Shown: positions 1-7,544, counted from the stretch's first letter. The stretch: 43,535 nucleotides of DNA from Nocardiopsis endophytica (GCF_027706725.1 NZ_JAQFWQ010000058.1:1-43535); one strand, 5' to 3'. Numbers and translations: made by a program. Notes: generated from the sequence alone by a model not told the origin.

Positions 1-6
1 CCCCTC

Positions 7-74
7 GGCGATGATCTCGACGGAAGTGCTGCCATTCCGGCGGTTTTGACAGCACTCTTGTCGAGATCATCGCC
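7..74. repeat. Inverted repeat, CGGTTTT-loop family, copy 1
   Basis: The left arm is at 7-30 and the right arm at 51-74. The arms pair over 24 bases with two mismatches, and the 20-base loop contains CGGTTTT. The same architecture (arm containing GATCTCG, loop ending in CGGTTTT, right arm, then a G-rich flank reading about GCAGGGGCG) recurs at 9511-9574 and 16550-16613. The arm core differs here (GATGATCTCGAC instead of GTTGATCTCGGG), so this is a diverged member. There is no protein-coding content. It may act as a structured RNA, a stop for transcription or a dispersed REP-like element; function unknown. Confidence 0.75.
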
Positions 75-112
75 GGGCAGGGGCGCGACCGCCACGAGCG
101 CCGGCCGGGGCC

Positions 113-545
113 GCCGACCTGTCCTCGTCGCCGCCCTGCCCCGCACCCCGGCGGCCCGCCGCTCGGGTGGGGCCCCGAAGTGGGGTACCTGCCCAGCCGC
201 TCGCCCACCCGGACCGCGAGGAGCCCGCCCGACGGCAAGCAGGGCCTGGGAACCGCCCCGCTTCTCCGTCGCCGCCATCAGCAGCGACCACGCACACGCC
301 CCACGGCCGACAACGCTGCGGCACGGTCCGCCGACCTGTCCTCGTCGCCGCCCTCCACCCCGCGCCCCGGCGGCCCGCCGCTCGGGTGGGGCCCCGAAGT
401 GGGGTACCTGCCCAGCCGCTCGCCCACCCGGACCGCCAACAGCCCGCCCGACGGCAAGCAGGCCCTGGGAACCGCCCCGCTTCTCCGTCGCCGCCATCAA
501 CGACGACCACCCACACGCCCACCAGGCGACAATGCTGGGACAGCC
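113..545 (+). repeat. Two tandem copies of a ~217-bp intergenic repeat
   Basis: Copy 1 runs from about 113 to 329 and copy 2 from 330 to about 545. Both start with GCCGACCTGTCCTCGTCG. Both contain GAAGTGGGGTACCTGCC (at 177 and 396), and both carry GCCCGACGGCAAGCAG followed by GGAACCGCCCCGCTTCTCCG. The offset is 217-219 bases. All frames through it are low-complexity and differ between copies, so I read it as non-coding. Related copies on the opposite strand lie at 42716-43111. The stretch from 546 to 644 holds degenerate CCCGACAACGC-like direct repeats and leads into the first gene. Confidence 0.8.
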
Positions 546-644
546 GCCGCCCGACAACGCCGCCCGACAACGCTGCCCAACAACACCGCCCGGCACGGGC
601 TCACCGCCGAACGGCCGCACCATCCGTCTTGTCAGGAGCACCCT

Positions 645-1004
645 TTGTCCGAACCCGACTCCCCGCCGCCCTCCTCCGTGCAGGGGCGGCTCTCGCTGCT
701 GGTCCTGTACACCGAGCGCATGGAGGAGTGCCGGGCGTTCTACAGCGCCCTCGGTCTCTCGTTCACCAAGGAGAAGCACGGCGACGGCCCCGTGCACCAC
801 GCCGCCGTCCTGGAGGACGGCACCGTCGTCGAGCTCTACCCGGTCCTGTCCGCCCCCACCGGCCCCGTCCGGCTCGGCCTGGAGATCGACGGCCGGCGGG
901 CCGCGCCCCCGCTGCCCCCGGGGCGGCACGTGGTGACCGACCCCGACGGCCGCAAGGTCGACGTGTGGGCCCACGGCACGCGGGCCGGGGGCGGCCACCC
1001 GTGA
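645..1004 (+). CDS. VOC (glyoxalase/bleomycin-resistance) family protein
   Basis: This is a small 119-residue protein with one VOC half-module pair. It opens with a strand LSLLVLYTERMEECRAFYSA, followed by a YSALGLSF turn and a run ending VTDPDGRKVDVWAH, which is the typical DPDG-hairpin and final strand of glyoxalase-fold proteins. The open frame extends upstream through the repeat DNA. I chose TTG at 645 because it follows an AGGAG at 634-638 and the fold begins just after it. Its stop overlaps the GTG of the next gene, so the two are translationally coupled. Substrate is unknown: the family covers lyases, dioxygenases and drug-binding proteins, and the metal ligands cannot be assigned safely here. 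Confidence 0.75.
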   Translation: MSEPDSPPPSSVQGRLSLLVLYTERMEECRAFYSALGLSFTKEKHGDGPVHHAAVLEDGTVVELYPVLSAPTGPVRLGLEIDGRRAAPPLPPGRHVVTDPDGRKVDVWAHGTRAGGGHP

Positions 1005-1555
1005 CCTACCCCGTCACCGGCCTGCTGGCCGGGCCGTGGGTGCGGGCCGTCGCCCTGCGCACCGCGGACCTCGCCAACGTGCTGCTGCCCGACCCGCCGC
1101 CGCCCGCCCGGGTCGAGGAGGTGCTCCGGGCGCACGGGGAGACCGGGCCCTTCGGCCTCACCCCCGCCGACGTCCGGGCGATGGCCGCGGCGGCCCACAA
1201 GCTCCGGGACGCCGCGACCGCCCCCGACACGGCGGCCTCCGCGCAGCGCATCAACGCCCTGCTCTCCGGCGTCGGCGCACCGCGCCTCACCGACCACGGC
1301 GGCGCCGCGCACTGGCACCTGCACGTCGACGCCTCCGATGAGGGGCCGCTGGACGAGTGGCTCCTCTCCTCCGGCGCGATGGCGCTCGCCGTGCTCCTGG
1401 CCGACCAGCAGCGGGTACCCGGCGGCGTGTGCGCGGCCCCCGGCTGCGACCGGATGTTCCTCGACCCGGGGACCGGCGGCCGGCGCCGCTACTGCTCCGC
1501 GCGCTGCGGCACCCGCACCCGCGTGGCCGCCCACCGCCGCCGGGCCCGCGGCTAG
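1001..1555 (+). CDS. ABATE/CGNR zinc-finger protein, putative transcription factor
   Basis: This 184-residue protein starts with GTG at 1001, overlapping the stop of the VOC gene. The N-terminal two thirds match the ABATE-type helical domain that precedes CGNR fingers (helical runs such as LRTADLANVLLPD and the LLADQQRV region). The C-terminus has the zinc ribbon with a CAAPGC knuckle, FLDPGTGGRRRYC, and CGTR followed by an arginine-rich tail. The name-giving CGNR is CGTR here. Family members are thought to be DNA- or nucleic-acid-binding regulators induced by stress. Coupling to a VOC protein is a recurring actinobacterial arrangement and suggests a joint role, possibly autoregulation; this is inference. 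Confidence 0.8.
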   Translation: MTYPVTGLLAGPWVRAVALRTADLANVLLPDPPPPARVEEVLRAHGETGPFGLTPADVRAMAAAAHKLRDAATAPDTAASAQRINALLSGVGAPRLTDHGGAAHWHLHVDASDEGPLDEWLLSSGAMALAVLLADQQRVPGGVCAAPGCDRMFLDPGTGGRRRYCSARCGTRTRVAAHRRRARG

Positions 1556-1684
1556 CCCGGTGGGCCCGGGCCGGGGCGGACGGATGTGTCCCCCCGGGCG
1601 CTGGTATCGGCCGCGCGGCCGTGCGATCGTCGGTTCCCCTCCCCTGAACCCGCGGAGGGTCGGCCGATCGAAGGGGCTGACACC

Positions 1685-2371
1685 ATGACCACGACCGACG
1701 GCGGCGGGCGCACGATCCGCGTCTTCCTGGTGGACGACCACGACGTGGTGCGCCGGGGCGCCGCCGCACTGTTGGAGGAGGAAGAGGACATCTCGGTCGT
1801 CGGCGAGGCCGGGTCCGCCGCCGAGGCCGAGGCGCGCATCCCCGCCGCCCGCCCGGACGTCGCCCTGCTGGACGTCCGCCTGCCCGACGGCAGCGGCGTG
1901 GGGGTCTGCCGGGAGATGCGCTCGCGCCTGCCCGGGCTGTCCTGCCTGATGCTCACCTCCTACGCCGACGACGACGCCCTGTACGACTCGGTGATGGCCG
2001 GGGCGTCGGGGTACGTGCTCAAGCAGATCCACGGCTCGGACCTGGTGGGCGCGGTGCGCACGGTCGCGGCCGGCGGCTCCCTGCTCGACCCGCGCAGCAC
2101 GGCCCGGATGATGCGCCGCATGCGGGAGGCCGACGCGGCCCGCAACCCGGTGGACGAGCTGTCCGAGCAGGAGCGCCGGATCTTCGAGTTGATCGGCGAG
2201 GGGCTGACCAACCGGCAGATCGGCGAACGGGTGTACCTGTCGGAGAAGACGGTGAAGAACTACGTGTCCAGCGTCCTGTCCAAGCTGGACATGCGGCGGC
2301 GCACCCAGGCGGCGGCACTCGCTGCCCGGTTGAAGAGCGAGGCGGCGCGCAGGGACGACGACCGGAGGTAG
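1685..2371 (+). CDS. devR: DevR/DosR-type response regulator (NarL family)
   Basis: This is a 228-residue two-component regulator. The receiver domain (about 10-130) begins IRVFLVDDHDVVRRG, the phospho-acceptor is D63 in LLDVRLPDGSG, and the conserved switch segments LTSY and GASGYVLK follow. The C-terminal LuxR-type helix-turn-helix is about 160-225, with LSEQERRIFELIGEGLTNRQ and EKTVKNYVSSVLSKL. The match to mycobacterial DevR is close along the whole length, including PAARPDV and RRTQAA. DevR switches on dormancy genes under hypoxia, NO or CO. A DevS-type kinase, universal stress protein and Acg-type nitroreductase lie 3.5-7 kb downstream, supporting the assignment. Start ATG at 1685 follows a purine-rich GAAGGGG at about 1668-1674. 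Confidence 0.9.
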   Translation: MTTTDGGGRTIRVFLVDDHDVVRRGAAALLEEEEDISVVGEAGSAAEAEARIPAARPDVALLDVRLPDGSGVGVCREMRSRLPGLSCLMLTSYADDDALYDSVMAGASGYVLKQIHGSDLVGAVRTVAAGGSLLDPRSTARMMRRMREADAARNPVDELSEQERRIFELIGEGLTNRQIGERVYLSEKTVKNYVSSVLSKLDMRRRTQAAALAARLKSEAARRDDDRR

Positions 2372-2380
2372 GGCGGCGCC

Positions 2381-2431
2381 AGGACCGGCGGGCGGCGGCA
2401 GGACCGGCGGGCGGCGGCAGGACCGGCGGGC
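2381..2431. repeat. 19-bp tandem repeat, 2.7 copies
   Basis: The unit AGGACCGGCGGGCGGCGGC starts at 2381, 2400 and 2419 (the last copy is partial). It begins 10 bases after the stop codon of the response regulator. Two copies are identical. It is probably a slippage-type minisatellite; its position just 3' of a gene may affect transcript ends. Confidence 0.85.
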
Positions 2432-2834
2432 GCCGCCGCCGCGCCTGGAGTGGCGGACCCGCCCGCCGGTGTCAAGCGGCCTTGGTCGTCCGCGGCCGCG
2501 CCGGTCTACCGCCTGCTCGGGGGCATCCGGCCCTCGGAGCGCACGGGTCTCCCGATTAGCGTCGGGAGGACGGAAGAGCCCTCACGGCACGACCGTTTCC
2601 GAGACGGCCGTGGGCGACGGTGCCGGTCGCCCCGTGGGCGCGCGGGCGCCGCGGCCGAACGCACCGGCCGGTGCGCGAAGGACGGGCGCGCACCGGCCGG
2701 TCCGCAGACCGCCGCCGTGAGGACGCAGCGCCCGGACCGGGCCGCCTCTGATAGAAGCACTCCTGCGGCGATCGGCCGCGCGCCCCCACAGGCGCCCCGT
2801 GTCCCCCGGCTCGGCCGCCCTGCGCCCCGCCTCC

Positions 2835-2863
2835 TTGCATCGGGCGCCGCACTGATCGATACT
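2835..2863 (+). promoter_or_regulatory. Promoter of the ArsR operon, probably leaderless transcript
   Basis: TTGCAT (2835-2840) and GATACT (2858-2863) are separated by 17 bases, a good housekeeping-sigma promoter. The expected transcription start falls at about 2870-2871, which is the ATG of the ArsR gene. No ribosome binding site precedes that ATG, so a leaderless mRNA fits. The local drop in GC supports a real promoter. Confidence 0.65.
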
Positions 2864-2870
2864 TAGCCTC

Positions 2871-3227
2871 ATGGCAAACTATTCGGCGGACCTGGACGGC
2901 GTGTTCACGGCCCTCGCCGACCCGACGCGCCGCGCCGTCGTGCGGCGGCTCGGGCACGGCCCCACCAGCGTGGGCGACCTCGCCGAGGCCTTCCCGATGA
3001 CCCTCCCCTCCTTCATGAAGCACGTGCGGACGCTCGAGGCGAACGGACTCATCCGCACGGTCAAGACCGGCCGCGTACGCACCTGCGTGCTCAACCGCGA
3101 GCGGCTCGACCTCGTCGACGACTGGCTCGCCGGGGAGCGCCGCGTCTGGTCCGAGCGCACCGACCGCCTGGAACGGTTCGTCACCGGCCGGACCGAGCGG
3201 ACCGACCGAAAGGACGACCGACCATGA
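2871..3227 (+). CDS. ArsR-family winged-helix repressor
   Basis: This 118-residue protein begins with the typical LDGVFTALADPTRRAVVRRL helix pair. The winged helix-turn-helix follows (about 35-85: TSVGDLAEAFPMTLPSFMKH, LEANGLIRTVKTGRVR). No cysteine cluster for metal sensing is visible, so it belongs to the metal-independent ArsR group that commonly pairs with SRPBCC proteins. Its stop overlaps the ATG of the SRPBCC gene (ATGA). It probably represses its own three-gene operon (ArsR, SRPBCC, DHFR-like). The ligand is unknown. Confidence 0.88.
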   Translation: MANYSADLDGVFTALADPTRRAVVRRLGHGPTSVGDLAEAFPMTLPSFMKHVRTLEANGLIRTVKTGRVRTCVLNRERLDLVDDWLAGERRVWSERTDRLERFVTGRTERTDRKDDRP

Positions 3228-3739
3228 ACCCCGACCTCGACCTCGCCCTGGAACGGGTGATCCGCGCCCCGCGCACATCCGTGTGGCGGGCCTGGACCGA
3301 CCCCGCCTCGCTCGAACAGTGGTGGATCCCGGCGCCGCTGCTCTGCCGGGTGGACCGATTGGAGCCGCACCCCGGCGGCGCGTTCGTGACGCGGATGAGC
3401 GACGACGGCGGCGCCGCCTTCGCCCCGCACCTGGACGCGTGCTTCATCGCCGTCGACGAGCGGGAGCGCATCGTGTTCACCAACGCCGTCGACGGCGGCC
3501 TGCGCCCGGCCGCCCCCGCCCCGGTATCGATGACCGCCGAGATCACGATGGCCGACCACCCCGAGGGCACCGACTACCGGATCATCGTCCGGCACGGCGA
3601 CCCCGAATCGCGCGCCCGCCACGAGAAGCTCGGCTTCGCCGAGGGGTGGGGGACGGTCGCCGCGCAGCTCGCCGCCTTCGTCGAGGGGGCCGGAGCAGCC
3701 GGGGCCACCGGGACGGCCGAGGGGCGGGACCGGCGATGA
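3224..3739 (+). CDS. SRPBCC (AHSA1-like) ligand-binding protein
   Basis: This 171-residue protein has the AHSA1/START-like hallmarks: LERVIRAPRTSVWRAWTDP, then LEQWW, a PGGAF strand, VDERERIVFTN, and the C-terminal helix with GWGTVAAQLAAFVE. Such proteins form a deep hydrophobic cavity and are often co-transcribed with an ArsR regulator and a DHFR-like protein, exactly as here. The ATG overlaps the upstream stop and the TGA overlaps the next ATG, so the three genes are translationally coupled. Biochemical role is unknown. The last 15 or so residues are low-complexity (GAAGATGTAEGRDRR). Confidence 0.88.
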   Translation: MNPDLDLALERVIRAPRTSVWRAWTDPASLEQWWIPAPLLCRVDRLEPHPGGAFVTRMSDDGGAAFAPHLDACFIAVDERERIVFTNAVDGGLRPAAPAPVSMTAEITMADHPEGTDYRIIVRHGDPESRARHEKLGFAEGWGTVAAQLAAFVEGAGAAGATGTAEGRDRR

Positions 3740-4362
3740 GGCTCGCGCTCACCCAGTTCACCACGCTCGACGGGGTCAGCCAGGGGCCCGGCGCCTCCGA
3801 CGAGGACACCAGCGGCGGGTTCGCCGAGGGAGGCTGGCTCGTCCCGCACATCGACGAGGCGTTCGTCCGCCGCGCGTCCGACTGGCTCGACCTCGCCGAC
3901 GGCCTGCTGTTCGGGCGGCGCACCTATGAGGCGTTCGCCCGCGACTGGCCCGCGATCACCGACCCGGAGGACCCGTTCGCCGAGCGTATGAACACGCTGC
4001 CGAAGTACGTCGTGTCCTCCACCCTCGCCGAAGGGGGCTGGGACCCGACGACCGTGCTCCGGGGCGACCCGGTACGGGCGGTCGCCGAACTCAAGGAGCG
4101 GCCCGGGCGCGAACTGCAGATCCACGGCAGCGCCCGCCTGGGCGACGCCCTGCTGGCGGCGGGCCTGGTCGACACGCTCCGCCTGGTGGTCGCGCCGGCC
4201 GTGCTGCGGTCGGGCCGACGGCTGCTGTCCGGCCCCGGGGACTCCTCCGGCCTCCGGCTGGTCGCGCACGAGGCGACCCCGAACGGCCTGCTCCTGTTGG
4301 AGTACGAGACCCGGGGCCGCGCGCCGCACGCCGACTACGCGGGCGTGTCCGAGTTCGTCTGA
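3736..4362 (+). CDS. Dihydrofolate-reductase-like (RibD C-terminal) family protein
   Basis: This 208-residue protein of the RibD_C/DHFR-fold group starts MRLALTQFTTLDGV. It has a NADPH-binding-type segment LLFGRRTYEAFA (about 60-71), then a LPKYVVSSTLAE strand and an IHGSARLGDALLAAGLVDTL segment (about 130-150). ATG at 3736 overlaps the SRPBCC stop. Family members are predicted NADPH-dependent reductases of unknown substrate; true folate or riboflavin roles are unlikely from context. It is the last gene of the ArsR operon, and a GC-rich hairpin at 4467-4500 may end the transcript. Confidence 0.85.
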   Translation: MRLALTQFTTLDGVSQGPGASDEDTSGGFAEGGWLVPHIDEAFVRRASDWLDLADGLLFGRRTYEAFARDWPAITDPEDPFAERMNTLPKYVVSSTLAEGGWDPTTVLRGDPVRAVAELKERPGRELQIHGSARLGDALLAAGLVDTLRLVVAPAVLRSGRRLLSGPGDSSGLRLVAHEATPNGLLLLEYETRGRAPHADYAGVSEFV

Positions 4363-4849
4363 GCCCTGCCCGGCCGACCGCCGTGCGGACCACCGCGCCA
4401 CCGCGCCACCGCGCGCACCCGCGCGCGGACCGCCGCGGTCGGCCCATGCCCTGTCCCGCACACGGAGACGCCGGGCGGCGCCCGCGCACCGCCCGGCGTC
4501 CGGCTCCGCGTCCGCTCCGTCGTATCCGGGCGGCGTCGGCCGCGGACCGCGGGCCTGCGGTTCCGGGGTACCCCGCCGTCACGGATCATCGCCCCGAAGA
4601 CCGCTCACCTCCCAGGCTGCCCCAGACCCCCCTCGCCGCACAGGAGCGAAAGGCCCCGCAGATCAGGCCGTTCGCCCGGCGCCCCTCGGGACCGGTGGCC
4701 CGGTCCGGCGCCCCGTCCGCCGTTCGGCCGGGCCGGACCCGACCAATGCCCCTGTCATGGACGCCCCGGACGGGATGGGATGGTCCCGTCTCCGCACGGG
4801 CGCATCACCCGGGGGTGCACGGCGGAAGGCAGAAGGAGGGGCCGCGACG
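4363..4849. other. Intergenic region between the ArsR operon and the HAD gene
   Basis: No gene is supported here; the open frames are shadows of GC-rich DNA. The region starts with CCACCGCG-type short repeats (about 4390-4425) and contains the hairpin at 4467-4500. At 4688-4701 there is GGGACCGGTGGCCC, a weak partial match to the mycobacterial DevR palindrome (9 of 14 core positions). The ribosome binding site of the next gene is at 4833-4839. Confidence 0.55.
4467..4500 (+). terminator. Possible GC hairpin terminator after the DHFR-like gene
   Basis: GACGCCGGGCGG (4467-4478) pairs perfectly over 12 bases with CCGCCCGGCGTC (4489-4500), with a loop of 10 bases. It lies about 100 bases after the operon stop. 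It lacks a T-tract, as many actinobacterial terminators do, so the assignment is tentative. Confidence 0.4.
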
Positions 4850-5644
4850 ATGGCGAGGGGAAGCGCGCCGGTCACACTGGACGGCGTCTCGGCCGTTGTG
4901 GTCGAGGTGGACGGTGTCGCCGTGGACACCGGGCCGCTGCACGCCGCAGCCTGGAAGCGCACATTCGACGAGGTGCTCCGTGAGCGCGCGCGGGGGCGCG
5001 GAGGCCGCTTCCACCCGTTCGACCTGCGCTGTGATTACCGGCTGATGTCCGGCATGTCGCCGCCCGAGGCCGCCCGCGCGTTCGCCGCCTCCCGCGACGG
5101 CGACCCGACGACCGGGCCGCTGCTGGTGGCGGACGACGGGGACGAGGACGTCGCACGGCTGTGGGACCGCAAGGACCGGTACTACCTGGACTCCCTGCGC
5201 ACGGTGGGCACGGCGGCGTGGGGCCCCACGGTCGCGCTGCTGTCCGCGCTGCAGGCGCAGGGGATCGCCACCGCGGCCGTCTCGTGCGACCGCGGAGCCG
5301 CGGCGACGGTGCAGGCGACGGGCATGACGGGCCTGTTCGACGCCGTGGTCGACGGCCGGGTGGCGGAAGGGCTGATGACCGCGGAGGAACGGCACGCGGC
5401 GGTGCTCACCGAGACCGGGGCACGGCTCGGGCTCGGGCCCCGGTGCACCGCGGTGCTGCTGTCGTCGGCCCCGGCGGTGCGCGCCGCGCGGCGGCTCGGG
5501 TTCCGGCTGATCGTGGCCGTCGACCGGTACGCCGCCGGGAACGGGACACCGCAGAGCGCCCTCCTCGCGGCCTGGTCGGGCGCCGACGCGGTGGTGTCCG
5601 ACCCCGCCGAGCTCACGACCCCCGGCGCCGCGCACGCCCCCTAA
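4850..5644 (+). CDS. HAD-fold protein with degenerate catalytic motifs (beta-phosphoglucomutase-like)
   Basis: This 264-residue protein has the layout of the beta-phosphoglucomutase/Rv3400 subfamily: motif I region AVVVEVDGVAVDTGPLHA, helical cap, motif II strand AAVSCDRGAA, then GLFDAVVDGRV. The catalytic positions are lost. The nucleophilic Asp of DxDG is Glu (E19 in EVDG). The Lys of the GKP motif is absent (GLMTAEERHA). The acidic pair of motif IV (EDA type) reads LLSSAPAVRAAR. It is therefore probably not a working phosphotransferase. ATG at 4850 follows AAGGAGG at 4833-4839. HAD proteins of this group belong to the mycobacterial DosR regulon (Rv3400, OtsB1 N-terminus), and the neighbours here are Usp, Acg-like and DevS. 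A binding or regulatory role is inference. Confidence 0.78.
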   Translation: MARGSAPVTLDGVSAVVVEVDGVAVDTGPLHAAAWKRTFDEVLRERARGRGGRFHPFDLRCDYRLMSGMSPPEAARAFAASRDGDPTTGPLLVADDGDEDVARLWDRKDRYYLDSLRTVGTAAWGPTVALLSALQAQGIATAAVSCDRGAAATVQATGMTGLFDAVVDGRVAEGLMTAEERHAAVLTETGARLGLGPRCTAVLLSSAPAVRAARRLGFRLIVAVDRYAAGNGTPQSALLAAWSGADAVVSDPAELTTPGAAHAP

Positions 5645-5819
5645 GAGCGGTGTTCCGGCGCGTCGGCGACACCGTCAACGACCCGGCGGTCCGCGCCCGG
5701 CGGCCGGGTCGGCGGGGGCCGGGCCCGTCCCACTGTGGGGTCCAGGGTTCCGTGAGGGCCCTCCCCGCCGCGTTCCCGTTCCCCGACCCGGTGCTCACAC
5801 AGGGCCGGTGCTCAACTCA

Positions 5820-5833
5820 GGGACCAACGGCCC
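5820..5833. promoter_or_regulatory. Candidate DevR box upstream of the universal stress gene
   Basis: GGGACCAACGGCCC matches 11 of 14 positions of the mycobacterial DevR core palindrome GGGACTWWAGTCCC. It lies 99 bases upstream of the usp ATG, in a position suited to activation of the usp-nitroreductase pair. It is only a candidate, since GC-rich DNA yields such matches by chance. Confidence 0.35.
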
Positions 5834-5931
5834 GCCCCGTACCTCCCCGGGACTCTGGCGGCCGATGCCGTGACCGGGTGGGCTGGAGGTGAACGGAGGC
5901 ACCCGAACTCCGTAGGAGAAGGACGGCCGAC

Positions 5932-6459
5932 ATGGAACCACGTATCCCGGCAGGGCCGACACCGCACATGGTGGTCGGCTTCGACGGCTCGCCCCCCGCG
6001 GCGTTCGCACTGGAGTGGGCCGTCCGCGAAGCCCGCCTTCGCGACTGCGACCTGTGGGCGGTCCTGGTGCTCGACGACGGAAACGCCCCGCACGCGCCGT
6101 ACGCCGGTGCGCACGCGCTCCCCCGCACCGGTCCCGCCGCGCGCGACCTGCGCAGCGCCGCGGAGCGGGCCGGACGCTCGTGGCCCCGGGTGCACCACGC
6201 CGTCTTCCGCGACGACCTGGCGGCACGCGGGCTCGCCCGCGCCGCCGAAGGGGCCCAACTGCTCGTCCTGGGCGCCCGCGGCCCCAGCGGCCCCGGTGCT
6301 CCCGCGCTCGGGCCCACCGCATCGGCCTGCCTGCGCGTCGCCCCCTGCCCGGTCGTCCTCGTCGGCCCGGAGCAGGCGCCGTGCGCGCCGCACGACGACG
6401 CCCCCGCACGGCGGCGGACGCCCGAGCCGGTCGGGTCCGCGGGCGGAGGCCGGTCATGA
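5932..6459 (+). CDS. Universal stress protein, single UspA domain
   Basis: This 175-residue protein has one UspA domain. It opens MVVGFDGSPPAAFALEWAVR, has a VLGARGPSGPG segment in the place of the ATP-binding G-2x-G-9x-G-S/T loop, and ends CLRVAPCPVVLVGP. The final 30 residues are proline/arginine-rich tail. The ATP loop is only loosely kept, so nucleotide binding is uncertain. AGGAGAAGGA lies just upstream of ATG 5932. The stop overlaps the next ATG, coupling it to the nitroreductase. UspA proteins are the most numerous class in DosR regulons, consistent with the neighbouring DevS gene. Confidence 0.85.
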   Translation: MEPRIPAGPTPHMVVGFDGSPPAAFALEWAVREARLRDCDLWAVLVLDDGNAPHAPYAGAHALPRTGPAARDLRSAAERAGRSWPRVHHAVFRDDLAARGLARAAEGAQLLVLGARGPSGPGAPALGPTASACLRVAPCPVVLVGPEQAPCAPHDDAPARRRTPEPVGSAGGGRS

Positions 6460-7451
6460 ACCTCCAGGAACCCGCACCGCCGACCCCGCCGGGCGTGGGC
6501 TCCGCCCTCGACGCGGCGGTCCAGGCCGCCGCCCGGGCCCCGTCGGTGTACGGGACACGCCCGTGGACCGTGCGCCGTGCGGGAGACCTCATCACCGTCG
6601 GCACCGACCCCGACCGCCTGCTGCCCGTCGCCGACCCCGACGCCCGGCAGCAGGTGGTGAGCTGCGGAGCCGCCCTGTTCACCGTCGTGGTCGCGCTGCG
6701 CGCGCACGGGGTGCGGCCCGCCGTGCGGGAGCTGCCCGACCCCGACCGCCCCGGCCTGCTGGCCGAGGTGCTGGCGGCCGAGGCCGCCGAGCCCACCGCC
6801 GAGGACCGGATGCTGTACGAGTCGATCGCGCTCCGCCGCACCCACCGGGGCCCCTTCCCCGGGGACGTGGACGACGTGCGCACGGTGCGCGCGCTGGTCT
6901 CGGCCGCCTCCGCCGAGGGGGCCGTGCTCAGGCCCCTGGGGGACGAGCGGCTGATGCGCTCCCTGGCCGGGTTGGTCGCCGCCGCCGAATTCCTGCACCG
7001 CTGCGAGCGCGACACCGGGGAGGAGCTCGCCCGCTGGGTGCGCGCCCCGGGCACGGCGGACCCCGACGGGGTGCACGCGGAGGACTTCCCGCCCCCCGAC
7101 CGGGTCGCCGACGCGCTCTTCCCCGACCGCGACTACGGGCGCGGCCGGGTGCGCGGCATGCTCGACCCGCACGGGGACGTCGCCGGGACCGCCGTGCTGC
7201 TCACCACCGCCGGCGACGGGCGGGCCGACCGCCTGGCCGCCGGCCGCGCGCTGCAACGGGTACTGCTGACCGCCACCGCGGGCGGGGTGTCCTCGGCCTT
7301 CCACACCCAGCCGCTGGAGGAGCCGCACCTGCGCGCGTTCATCGGCGCGCGCCTGTGCGACGGGGCCTGCCCGCAGATGATCCTGCGCCTGGGCCGCGAC
7401 CGGGAGGCGCGCCCCCACCGCCTGTTCGCGCCCGTGGAGGAGGGACGCTGA
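6456..7451 (+). CDS. Acg-type (Rv2032-like) nitroreductase-fold protein
   Basis: This 331-residue protein belongs to the Acg family, with the same length as mycobacterial Rv2032. The first half has APSVYGTRPWTVR, the family's FMN-phosphate region (usually APSVHNTQPW), and LLPVADPDARQQVVSCGAAL. The second half has the repeated nitroreductase elements LRRTHRGPF and LQRVLLTATAGGVSSAFHTQ. Acg is a known member of the DosR regulon; it binds FMN and is proposed to act in flavin storage or redox stress rather than classic nitroreduction. It is coupled to the upstream usp by an ATGA overlap. Regulation by the DevR/DevS pair of this window is the natural inference. Confidence 0.88.
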   Translation: MNLQEPAPPTPPGVGSALDAAVQAAARAPSVYGTRPWTVRRAGDLITVGTDPDRLLPVADPDARQQVVSCGAALFTVVVALRAHGVRPAVRELPDPDRPGLLAEVLAAEAAEPTAEDRMLYESIALRRTHRGPFPGDVDDVRTVRALVSAASAEGAVLRPLGDERLMRSLAGLVAAAEFLHRCERDTGEELARWVRAPGTADPDGVHAEDFPPPDRVADALFPDRDYGRGRVRGMLDPHGDVAGTAVLLTTAGDGRADRLAAGRALQRVLLTATAGGVSSAFHTQPLEEPHLRAFIGARLCDGACPQMILRLGRDREARPHRLFAPVEEGR

Positions 7452-7544
7452 CCGCCCGGGACCCACCTATGCGCGGGAACGCTCGGAGTACAATCGGCGC
7501 TTGCGCACCGCCGTCCCGTCCCCGGAGCATCGGAAGGTGAGCCC

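Larger units (their letters stand above)
2372..2870. other. Intergenic region with small repeats and palindromes
   Basis: There is no convincing gene in these 499 bases. They contain a 19-bp tandem repeat (2381-2431) and an inverted repeat CTCCCGA-TTAGCG-TCGGGAG at 2549-2568. They also contain a 16-bp palindrome centred on ACCGGCCGGT at 2660-2675, whose core recurs about 30 bases downstream near 2690-2701. The promoter of the ArsR operon is at the right end. The palindromes could be operators of either neighbouring regulator. Confidence 0.6.

Noticed and set aside
46-1004. Long open frames through the left-edge repeats, up to 462 residues
   Set aside because: They are frame readings of GC-rich repeat DNA; only the parts after 645 and after 1001 look like proteins.
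4383-5045. 220-residue plus-strand frame after the DHFR-like gene
   Set aside because: Arg/Pro-rich low-complexity translation with no fold; it overlaps the HAD gene, which has a strong ribosome binding site.
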